Below are positions 44,582-55,626 of a DNA stretch of 64,000 nt, one piece after another. This DNA comes from Hordeum vulgare subsp. vulgare (lineage: Eukaryota; Streptophyta; Magnoliopsida; Poales; Poaceae). A program made the translations under genes and the position numbers. The notes below the pieces were generated by a model that was not told the DNA's origin, ran no database searches, and worked only from the letters and a program-made list of their open reading frames with translations. The stretch spans positions 535,688,316 through 535,752,315 of the forward strand of contig NC_058519.1 of the NCBI RefSeq assembly GCF_904849725.1, written 5' to 3'. Position 1 is the first letter of the stretch. Every line of letters begins with the position of its first letter.

Positions 44582-47500
44582 TGTCACGCCCAAGATGCGA
44601 CCCTATCCTCAACTTGACACGAAGGCCTCGTCAGGGATAGAAGCGCATCTCGTCGTGTCGCAAGATGGATATCGTTACAAGTACATGTACTGAAAAGGAG
44701 AGATATATATAGAATTGGCTTACACTCGCCACAAGCTACATCAGAGTCACATCAGTACATTACATAATCATCAAGAGTAAGAGCAGGGTCCGACTACGGA
44801 TGAAGACAAACGAGAAAATAAGAATGACGTCCATCCTTGCTATCCCAGGCTTTCGGCGTGGAATCCATCCTAGATCGATGAAGAAGAAGAAGAAGAAGAA
44901 GCAACTCCAAATGAACAATCAATGCGCTCGCGTCAACTAACCTTTACCTATACCTGCAACTAGTGTTGTAGTAATCTGTGAGCTACAGGGGACTCAGAAA
45001 TCTCATTTCCAAAGGTATCAAGACTAGCAAAGCTTAATGGGTGAGGTATGGTTAAGTGGTGAGGTTGCAGCAGCGACTAAGCATGTATTTGGTGGCTAAA
45101 CTTACGAGTACAAGAAATAAGAGGGGAAAGATCTACGCATAGCGGACGTAAACTACTGATGATCATATGAATGATCCTGAACACCCGCCTACGTCAGACA
45201 TAACCCCACCGTGTCCTCGATCCGAGAAAGAACTCACGAAAGAGACAGTCACGGTTACGCACACAGTTGGCAAGTTTTATTTAAGTTAACTTCAAGTTAT
45301 CTAGAACCAGCGTTAAACAAAGTTTCCATGTTGCCACATGACCGCGGGCACGGCTTTCCGAAAGATTTAACCCTGCAGGGGTGCTCCAACTAGTCCATCA
45401 CAAATTACCACAAGCCGCATAGAAATCCTCAATCACGAAGCTTGCGATCTCGTCGGATTCCCTAGTGGAAAACCTCAACTCTGAGATTACCCAAAGCATC
45501 ACCGGAATCCCGATGCACAAGATATCTCGTCAAAGGTAAAACTAATCCAACAAGGCCACCCGGTGTATCGACGAACCCGATAGGAGCTGCGTATCTCGTT
45601 CTCAGGACACACCGTCTATGCATAGTGGACGGTAGCCAAATCTCGAGTTGCCCCGACGTGGCACCGCCGAATGCTAGGTGGGTGGACCAACACTCATGCG
45701 GAGCACTGGTCCGGGGGGTTGATTAAATTACCCTCGGGGTCCGGAAAGTCCCTATGCAATTTTATTAGGTTATTAGGCAAATGTAGTACCAAAGTTGGGC
45801 CTTGCCAGACCAGCTTTAATCTAAAACGAATTATCAAGGGGGTCCCCATAACAACCCCGATCGTGTTAGGAGCGCTCAATTATGGAACATAACACCGGTA
45901 GCCGGATACTAAGGGGGCAAAGGTGGAACAAAACACCCGGCTAGAAAGGCCGAGCCTTCCACCTTTTACCAAGTATATAGGTGCATTAAATTAAATAGCA
46001 TTTAATAGGGTGATATAAATAGGAACCCATGCTTTCACATGGAAGCAACTGCACCTGCAACTAGCAATGCTAACACAGGGTTAAGCAAGCAGTAACATAG
46101 CCAATCAGTGGTTTGCTAGGTTGAACAGGTTGAAGGTTTCATGGCATTGTTGAGAGGTTGATATTTAACATGTGGTAGGCAACGAGACATAATCGATAGA
46201 AGCGATAAAACTAGCATGGCAATGATAGTAATGGTATCTGGGGAAATGGTCATCTTGCCTGAGATCCCGCTTGGAAGAAGAATGCCTCCGTGAAGCAGAC
46301 GAACCGACGTAGTCGAACGGGTCCTCACAATCCGACACGCTTGCGGAACTCTATCGAAACGAAGCAAACCGGAAACACAAATCAACACACGATATATAGC
46401 ACACGATGCACAACACATATGATGCATGAGCAGCTGAAAACATGCAAGTCATGACATGACAATTCACGACAAACAAACACTACACATTAAGTGAAGTTCA
46501 ATATGCAACGAGTTGCATATTTACGAAACTCCACGTTTATTTATTTAGTTCTATCCTGATTAGGTACTCGGCAATATTAAATGTGGTTAAACATGACAAG
46601 AGGTGAAGCGTAATTAGTCTACCTATCTAGGCATTTTAAATGAGGTCGGAAATGACATATAGCATCTCCGGGACGACCTCACATGTTAATTTTCAATTCT
46701 GTCCAGATCTGACCTAACACATTTAATTAGTTGTGAAACAGAAAAACAAATAGGTTCACGTGATTCTACGCGTCAAGACTAGCAATCTACACATAGAGAA
46801 CATCCCCAACGGAGATACGGTTCAAAAGATACAAGCGACGCAAGATATGATGACATGAATGCAATATGTGTGCAACGACGGTCACAAGCACTTCAAAACA
46901 TACAACTAGCAAGAGAAAATGAAACTACACGAGATTCTAAGCAAGTTTCATGTAGGACACGATCAAATCGGAGCTACGGTTCAACAACTACGAGCAAAAC
47001 AAGAAATCACTAAATCTGCCAAAATCAGCCACATAGCATTTTCTACGCCCCACAACTACGGGCTACACAACTCCAATGAACTCAAGCAAGGCATGACACG
47101 AAAGAGGGCAAGAAGCACTACTACAAACAACTAACAACAACTAGCATGGCATCATGGATCACTAGGTAAAGAAGACACAAAATGGCATCCCACACACTAT
47201 TTCAGAATTGGTGAAAATTACACTTCATGAAAGTGCAGTTTTCGATCTGCAGCCATATTGACAACAACAAAACCTATAGCTATAGGACTCCAAATGGCAT
47301 GAAAATTCACAGCATGCTAGAGAAACACAAGGTTAACAACTAACTCCATTGGACCAACCTCAAAAGAGCTACAGATCACAAGATACAAGCAAGACAAGGC
47401 AACAACAAAATATAACAGATTCGAGACTTAGAAATATTTCAGCTCCTCCAAATCAGCACTATTTCTAGCAACTTGAGAGCAAGCAAACCACACCTAAACA

Positions 47501-49246
47501 TGCATTTCTATTGCAACCAAAAATACCAGGGGCTAGTCTAAACACCCAAGAACAACTCCCTAGTTGACAACTCCATCAAACGAAGCACGGAATAAATCCT
47601 ACGAATTAAACAAAAGGGAATCACGGCAAAATATCGCGCGAACTAAGTTACTCAAAAGCTAAAACTAATTGCACAGTAAAATCCCATGGATTTTTCTACC
47701 CCGGAAACATATAAAATATGTGGGGTTGCGCAACAAAATTATTGCCACACGTAAATGCGAGAAAATAACCTATACGCGGGAAAATAAATTAGCGGCAATC
47801 CCTACACGCAAAAATAAGAGTGACCACTTTAAAATACATGGAAAAATGGTTCCTAAAACATGGGCATTTCTATTACGGCATTCGAGCTATTCGGGCACAC
47901 ACGAAAAATAACTACGACAATAAACCTATCGAGACAGCACACTAAACTAGACATACGACACGTCAAACAACGCCAAATAAATATGCAAGTTGTGAAATCG
48001 TGTTCTACTCGCAAAACTACCCCAAAACCATATAACATACGCCTCGGTCTGACTAACGGTTAATAAACTACGGGCGTTTGAAAAACAAGCATATTTTCCC
48101 GAAATTTAAATAAAATATGAAAACCTAAAAAAAAGCTAACCGGCCTAATGTGTCTACTGGGCCGAAACTGGGCATTGGCGTCATATAACTAAGTCACGCA
48201 CGGACGCAAAATAGGGGGGAACATGGACTACCTTCGTGGGCTCGAGGCCCAGCTCGAAGGAGGAGCAGGCCGGCTTGAGGTCGGCTCGGGAGGAGGGGCG
48301 CTAGGCCTTCGAAGGGAGGCCGACCCAGCTCGAAGCGAGGCGGCCCAGGCGCTGGAGCGCTCGTCGTTCTCCTCGCAGGAACGAGGCCGGCGGCGGGCTG
48401 GGTAGGCGGCGGCCGGCGGCTTGAGGAGGCGGCGCGGCGAGCGAGGTCCATGGCGGCGGCGCTGTGCGACGAGGAGGCTGCTGGATCGGGGCTCCTCCCG
48501 ATCTGGCAGCACGGGGCGCTGCTGCTCGGGCCAGATGGGCTCGGGGCGGGCCGCGCGCGGGCTAGGGCGGGCCCGGCGGCTGGAGGTGGAAGAGAGAGGA
48601 GGGAGGATTAGGGTTTCGGGGGTTGGCACGGATTTCAAGGCAGGGAAGAGGGGCTGTCTAAAAATGCACTGGGGAACTATATATAGACAAATGGGGGGCT
48701 AGGTTTAGCGAAATTTCAACCCGGATCCAGCCGCGCGGTCGGATTCGACTAATTCCGAACGCGTGACGGACGAGTGGCTGTGTAGAGTATGTGTCCGGAG
48801 ACGAGTGGGTAAGCGGGCGGCGCGGGCACGATTTTTAAAACACCGACAGATGTCCGATGGTAGACCGAATGCGGTGACGCTACGGTCGACCGTTCGGGTA
48901 CCAGACGAACCCCGATCGCGACGAAATTCGACAGGCGGCCTAACTAAAACAAATTATGACCGCATGCCAAGTTTCACCTCGATCAGAGAAAGTTTTCAAC
49001 ACACTTTTAAAAACAAGGATTTGACGATGCCGCGGGCGCGTGCGAGTGCGGTCAGGCTCAGAACGGACAACGACGAGAACCGGGAACTATCAACGGATGC
49101 AACTTTGAAAACTGGCGGCAACGGAGATGCCGATGCAATTCCGATGATGCGAATGATGCGACGATGATGCGACTAAATAAAATAGACACACAACGAAAAC
49201 GGAATAAAGGGGGAATCTTCTAGAACGTCGGTCTTGGGCTGTCGCA
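44582..49246 (-). repeat. 5' LTR of the LARD (4665 bp)
   Basis: It is collinear with 36619-41177 over its whole length. In the first 240 bases I count about a dozen differences; other blocks (for example 47570-48060 versus 39603-40090) are much more similar. A TATA-like TATATATAG lies at 48679-48687. No coding content. Confidence 0.88.
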
Positions 49247-49251
49247 GTCTC

Positions 49252-49708
49252 GCAATAGTGTTAGTTGTGGGTATTCCTCCTTGCAAGAAGTAAACTGAGC
49301 CCATCTTGTGACTAGCCAAATAATCATGAGGAATTGGCTTGTACATGTTGGCCATGGAGTTGTAACTCTTCTTTGCTTCGGAATACACATCAACATCACT
49401 CTCGTTTTGCTTAGGGGCACCAATTATAGTGGCCCACTCATCAATTGTTGACTCATATCGGTGACCATCCGTCATCCACACAATGGAACCATCTCCAGAG
49501 AAATGAACAGTCGAGTAGAATTTCATGATCATCTCATAATTCCATGAGGTCATCTCCTTTCCAAAAAAAATTTCAATGTCCACAGACTTGAAGTTGTCTT
49601 GTGCATGAGGAAAGTAGTTTTCATTGGCTTTGATATAAGTCTTGCCAACATATCTCATATCACTGATAGCTCGAGATTTATGAAGCAAGACAATCTCATA
49701 GAAATCTT
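49252..49708 (-). pseudogene. Retroelement 'plant transposon protein' ORF, N-terminal part
   Basis: The - strand frame reads from about 49708 to 49252: LLHKSRAISDMRYVGKTYI, FFGKEMTSWNYEMIMKFY, WMTDGHRYESTIDEWATII and GGIPTTNTIARLR. It is cut at the LARD target site and continues at 36618. Its beginning is missing because the sequence switches at about 49709 to the LTR of another element. The WATIIGAPK-type motif fits the plant transposon (PMD-like/retrotransposon) N-terminal region; function unknown. Confidence 0.65.
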
Positions 49709-52499
49709 GTTATCGGAGGTGATGAAGCACCGTAAGACCCTCATGAAACTAGTGGCAAGGTCAAGTAACTGTGTGGATGTAACATCAGAGGGACCCGAGG
49801 TATCACCCTCGAAGGATCTGAATGATGTAACTGTCAAGGTGGCCAGTGAGGAATCACCCTCGATGGACCACACTTGATGGTTGTATGAGAGAGTTGTTAT
49901 CGGAGGTGATGGAGGAATCACCCTTCGAGAACCACCGCTGGTCAACTACACTACAATGCTAACATCGGAGTACGTAACGAGGTGTCACCCTCGGTACTCG
50001 ATAGTAGCTCTGCAACATCGTACAACTAAGGGGGTGTGAGTGATGTGACGGGTCTTGGCTCGTCAATCAGTAGATCGAGACTTGATGATAAAGCGGGGCA
50101 ACTGGGACTAAGGGGTCAAAGGGGAACACCTCTCCACCTATACTAAACATTGAATGTGAGTAGAGTAAAATAGCAGTTCATCAAAAACAGGCTATGCATC
50201 AGAATAGGAGCTATCTACAACTGTAGCAAAATCTAATGCAAGCATGAGGGAGAAAGAATAGGCGGTATACGAATGATCAAGGGGGTTTGCTTGCCTTGTT
50301 GCTCTGCAGCAAATGGCTGGTCGTCAGGAGGGTAGTCGTACCCGGCAGCAATGTCAGTCTCGGGGTCTACCGGAGAGAAGAGGGGGGAAGAAACAATAAA
50401 TATAAAGTACATATACAACACAATGCATGGCAATATGCAGGGCTAGGCATGCACTAACGTAGTATTACACGTTGCAGATGTAGCGGGAAAATATCTGACG
50501 GTATTTTCCGGGTCTCGGGCTACTTCCAGACAGACGAAATAGATGGAAAAGATCCATGTTCACTATGCTAAGGACGCGTGACACACGAACGATAGCGTAT
50601 CCGGGTTCGTCTCCTTTTACTCATCAACTTTTATATAATTTTTTTTCATCCGAGTTATAGATTAATTACTATGATTATTTTAAAGTTTTACAGATTTTGT
50701 GAAATTAACAGAATTGATTTAATTCAAAAAAACATTTATGAGGTGAGCATGACATCATGCTCATGTCAATAATCAATAGTGGGGCTGACTAGTCAAACCT
50801 GACCAGTGGACCCCAATTGTCATAGACAGTGTGCTAAACAAGGATTAAGACTAAACTGAACTAATTTATTAACAGGTAGGACCCACTAGTTAGTGGCTAA
50901 TTAGAATTAAACTAATTATTTTCATTAACCAAAAGTGCAATTGGGTCTTAATGACCTAGGCCCACATGTCATAGGCCCAGGGGAAGGTGCCCCACGTGGG
51001 AGTGACTCGGCTGTGCCAACTAACCAAGTTGACCAAGTCAACTAGTCAACTGGGTCGCCATGGCCCATTTGCTAGTGTCTTTGGCAGTGGCCTTGGTCGG
51101 TCCAACTCACTGGCGGCCGCGACCGGCACCGGAGCAGCTCCGACGAGCTCCCAAATCGCGAGTGTGACTCGAGTTTCACCCATAGGGCATCTCTTCAGCG
51201 TTCTTGGGTGGAATCGAACCAGGGGACCAGCCCACGTCGATCTGGACCAGTAGCAGCGTCGGAGGTGGCCTCTAGCATCGACGATAACAAGTTCAGCAAT
51301 GGCAATGCTGAGGCAAGCATGGAAACTAGTGAAACAACACGAAAACAAGCCGGCTAAGGGTGCTACCGGCCTACACAACGTGCTGAAGCGAACGGTGGCG
51401 AGCACGGGGCCAAACGATCACCGGGGCCTCGCTGGCGACGAGCTTCGGCTCTAGTGGAATCATTCGCTACGGGCATGGATCCGACAAGGGGAAGGAGGGG
51501 AAAGGAGCAGGGACTCACGACGGTCTTGCAGGTGAACCAAGTGGGCGCGGGGAAGGCCTGTGGCAGCAGTAATCGTCGTTGGAGCGTGGCGACATTCTAT
51601 GGAAGAAGAAGGCTCGGGGACGGCGATGGAGGGGTCCGGCCTCCAACATCTTAGCGTAGTCGAGGGAGAAGGCGACAACAGTGGTCCTGGACACAGCGAT
51701 GGGGCGCGAGAGACATGGTGGTCGTGCCTACGAGACGACCTTGGCGACGGGGTGCTCGGGGATGGCGGGGAGAGGAGGGCGACGCAAGAGGGGAGGAATG
51801 GAGGGGCTAGGGTTCAGGTGCCGGTGGGCGGGTCTTGTAAGGGGCGGTTGGCCGCCGTATGGGCGATTGGGCATCGGGGACAGCCGGTGGCGGCCATCGC
51901 CGTGTCCACGTCCCATCCGGTGAGTAGTGGGGAAGATGACGGGAGGGAAAGATGGGTTGGGCCGGCCATTTGGGCCGGCAGGCCTAAGTGGCCCATGCAT
52001 TTAGTCTTTTGCCTTTAAGTTATTTTCTGCTAGGCTTTTCGTTTTATTAGCTTCTGTTTTGATTTATTTTTAGTAACAAAAATACTTATGTAAAAATATG
52101 GCACATGGCCTTTTATTCCCACAACATTTTTACACACTGCCACAAAATGTTTGGGGGCCATTTGAATCTGTTTTGAAAATACCAAAATTTAAAAGGGCAA
52201 TTAATAATTGAATTGGCTTCAGTTTGAATTGTTTTAAGGCTTTTAATTACTTACAAAAAAGTTGGTTACAATTTCATATTTACGAGGGCATTATTTGCAA
52301 CCCATTCATGATTTTTAATTTGAAGTTTGCAAAACTTTTAATTCCACTTTTGAAATGAATTTGAATTGCAAAGGGATTTGAATTAGGGCTTGATTCCAAC
52401 AGTGATCGTAATTGGATTAGCAAAAGCATTAGCTTAATCTTGGCCATCACTATAGCTTAATTACAATGAATACTGTAGCACCAAATCCAGGGTGTCACA
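49709..52499 (-). repeat. Isolated large LTR (about 2.8 kb), Gypsy-like
   Basis: On the - strand it starts TGTGACACCCTGGATTTGG at 52499 and ends ..CACCTCCGATAACA at about 49709. It has TG..CA termini and no coding content. A 16-base GTTATCGGAGGTGATG is repeated at 49710-49725 and about 49893-49908. The flanks do not match each other: a transposon ORF on the left, decayed Copia on the right. So it is not a clean solo-LTR insertion and no target duplication is seen. GC-rich open frames at 51460-52018 are not convincing genes. Confidence 0.55.
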
Positions 52500-53968
52500 T
52501 ACATTGAATGGTCTATTTGGGTTGCTAAGACCCTTGTTACTAACCTGGAAGGACCCATTAAAGAATGGGTACCTAAATCCCAGCATTGATCCTATGCAGG
52601 AGTTTGGTTCTGGTGTGGTGTCATGGTTGCTTGACAGCGGAGCAACAAATCTTATGATCGGAAGCAAGGACTTGGTGGTGGACGTTCATCCCGACCCATC
52701 CATAGCCACCCAAGTCTCGTGTGGTGATGATGCGATTTCAAAGGTATTGGGTCTCAGCAAGATGGTAATTTCTGCAAAACTTACCAATGAAAAGGTCATG
52801 CTTGTTGACACCCTCACATACAATTTACTTTCCGTTCATTAACTTGCACTCATGGGTTTTAATACTTTCTTTGGCATTGACTTTGTGGCCCTTTTGTGGA
52901 GTAAGACTTTTAAAGTAGCCTTTGTTGGGCATGTCGAGAACGTTCTCTATGTGGTTAACTTTTTGGAGCAACCCACTAAGACCGCAACTTGCGTAATGGA
53001 TAAAGTTGATATTGGGTGGCTTTGGCACCGCCGACTAGCCCATGTCAATATGAGATCTTTGCAAAGTCCCCTCAAAGGGGATCACATTCTTGGACTAACA
53101 AATGTAAGTTTTGCTAAAGGTCATGCTTGAAGTGCGTGCATTGAAGGAAAGCTACACGAGATAGCTCACCGCCCCATGACTACCGTATACTCGAAGAGGC
53201 CTTTAGAGCTCCTCCACGTGGATCTATTTTGTCCTCCATCCTTCGATAGTCTTGGGGGAAGAAAGTATTGCTTGGAGATAGTGGATGACTACTCAAGATA
53301 TACTTGGGTATACTTCTTCAAGAGGAAAAGTGAGACTCACTAAACAATCACCGACTTTGCTAATGAAGCTCAATGACAACATGATGCAAAGATATCGATG
53401 ATTAGAAGTGACAATGGCACCGAGTTCAAGAATTACACCTTAAATGAATTTCTGAGTGATGAAGGAATCAAGCATCAATACTCTGCACCATATACTCCTC
53501 AACAAAATGGTCTAGCGGAAAGAAGACCCGAACGTTGATGGACGCGACAAGAACCGTGGTGGCCGAGTTCATATCTCCGTATAACTTTTGGGCCGAATCC
53601 ATCAACACCGCATGTCATGCAACCAATCGGATCTACCTACGCAAAGTCTTGAACAAGACTCCGTGTGAAATTCTTACCGGCAACAAGCCTAACCTCAAGT
53701 ACTTCCGGGTGTTCGGGTATAAGTGTTTCATTCTTAAGAAAGGTGCTAGTTTGTCTAAATTCAAACCTAGAGATCAAGAGGGCATATTTGTTGGTTGTGC
53801 TACATACTCTCGTGCTTACCATGTCCTCAATAAGTCCACAGGACTCATGAGGAGACGTGTAACGTGCAGTTTGATGAGAATAATGGCTCCCAAGTGGAGT
53901 AAAGTGGTCTTTGTGATGTAGGTGATGAAATTCCTCCCCAAGCCATAAGAAGAATGGGTGTGGGACAC
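52500..53968 (+). pseudogene. Copia polyprotein relic, 5' part (protease to integrase C-terminus)
   Basis: The coding order is gag end (NLEGPIKEWVPKS), protease (WLLDSGATNLMIG), GAG_pre-integrase (LWHRRLAHVNMRSL) and integrase with LHVDLF, RSDNGTEF and QQNGLAERR, which supply the D, D and E residues. The integrase C-terminal region follows (PYNFWAESINTACHATNR, GYKCFILKKG). Stops occur at about 52841, 53128, 53341 and 53374, a frameshift near 53525 and more stops after 53921. It is cut at 53968 by element E and continues at about 62358. LTRs of this element are not in the window. It is more decayed than the Angela-type element and belongs to a different Copia family. Confidence 0.85.
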
Positions 53969-55626
53969 TAATGACGAGTTGATGGATATACTTCTCGCCC
54001 CTCGTTGGTTACCCCAAGTGGAAGGTGGAGATGTAGTCAGCAACAGATTTCCCTTACACGGGGACTGTAAGGTTTATCGAACGAGGAGGACTCCGAGGAT
54101 CAACAAGTAGGTGTCCGCTGCTCTGGCGCTAGCAAAAGACGTGGACCTGCAGGCACAACAAATAACCTTTCTCCCAACGAGTTCAGAGAGGTTGTCAATC
54201 TCTCCGGCCTTGTAGTTTGCAAAGGATCAAAACACAATCGGGAATGGTGATAGTGATTGCAACGGAAAAGTAAATAAAAACAGTAAATGGTGGAGGTGTA
54301 AACAATGGTGGTAATATGGACTAGAGTCACATGATGTTCACTAGTGATTTCTCTCTCCCAAAAGATGATAAACAACTATGCTGGGTAAACATATTACAGC
54401 TGGGCAATTGACAGAATTATAAATGCACCGCAATGCTAATCATGCTAAAAGAAAATTAGAGGCTCAAAAGTAATGGGCAGTACGCCAAGACAAGTAGATC
54501 ATTTATCCATCAGCATCTACTCTCTAATCATCCACCTTGAGATATCTATCCAGAACATCTCGCTGGTATTAAGTTGCGAGCCCCACCCAAAGTGTAAACT
54601 CAAAGCAACGGACAACTGCATTAACGAACTTTGCGTAAAATAAACAATCCTTGCAACCGTGGTCACAAGCACCGTCGTTTTCTACCTGGTGGCAACAGCA
54701 CATCCCCTAGTCTCATGTTTCTGTCACTCAAGCCAGACATCAGGGGGCATGAACCCACAATCATGCATAATGCTCCCTCTTGGAGTTACAATCTACTACT
54801 CGGCCAAAGCAATAAAAAGCAACGGATAACATGCATGAATTACTCAAGAACATAATATAAAAGCTAGGATAACCAAATATATAACTCATCACAATCTGAA
54901 CATAATTTCATAATCCATCGGATCCCTGCAAACTCATCATAGCAACAGGTAAATTACATAGATGCCTTGATCATGTAGGGCAGCTCACAAGGGCTAATCA
55001 TTGAAGCACAAGATTGGAGAGAAGACATCACATAGCTACTGGCCATGGACTCATGGTCCAAGGAGGACTACTCACGACATGTCCGGGAAGCGTCCATGGT
55101 GGTGGAGAAGCTCCCAAAGGTCAATCCTCCCTCCGACAGGGTGCCGGGAAGACGTCTTCTGGCGATCCAGATCTCGAAAGCGCTCCGGCGGCGGAACAAT
55201 GGAGAAATTCGCGATTCTGGATATATATGTAGGGTTTCCGTCCGAGGGATAAATATAGGCCAAAGGAGGGCGCCACAGGGTGGACCCTCCACCCAGGCGG
55301 CCTGGTGGCGCGGCCAGGAGGCAGCCCGTGCAGGGTGGCCGCCTGGGTGAAGCCTGGCTCCCCTTTGGCCCACCTTGATGCTTCGTGAAGCTTCCGTCAT
55401 GCTGATTTTTATATATTTTTCTCGGGATTTTTGGGGCTCTGTAAATTGGGGTGAAGTCCTTGCAATTAAATGACATCAGTAGACAGAAACTGGCACTGTG
55501 TGCACTTAGTTAGTAGGTTAGTCCAAATATGTGTAAAAATGTATAAAAGTGTAGCAAAACATATAACAATGTTACCCAAAAGAGCACGGAACAAACAAAA
55601 ATTATAGATACGTTTGGGACGTATCA
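53969..55626 (-). repeat. 3' LTR of element E (1658 bp)
   Basis: It ends at ..GGGACGTATCA (55626) next to the polypurine tract AAGCATGGGGATGT on the - strand (55627-55640). No coding content. Confidence 0.85.

Larger units (their letters stand above)
36619..49246 (-). mobile_element. Complete LARD retrotransposon (Sukkula-like), non-coding
   Basis: 12,628 bp: LTRs of 4559 bp (36619-41177) and 4665 bp (44582-49246) around an interior of 3404 bp. The target duplication GTCTC is perfect (36614-36618 and 49247-49251). The orientation is -: the PBS TGGTATCAGAGC (44578-44567) lies beside the right-hand LTR. On the - strand LTRs open TGTGACAGCCCGAGACC (TGCGACAGCCC in the right copy) and end GGTCGCATCTTGGGCGTGACA. 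From memory this terminus is the one used in Sukkula marker primers. LTRs of about 4.5 kb with a coding-free interior of about 3.5 kb are the definition of Triticeae LARDs. It has no gag or pol, so it must depend on another element. Confidence 0.9.

Noticed and set aside
36619..49246. Segmental duplication of a single-copy locus
   Set aside because: The two 4.6-kb repeats are direct, have TG..CA-type ends, flank a PBS and are bounded by a 5-bp target duplication, so they are LTRs.
51460..52018. 152-residue + strand frame in GC-rich sequence
   Set aside because: It is inside an LTR-like block with no start context, splice pattern or known motif.
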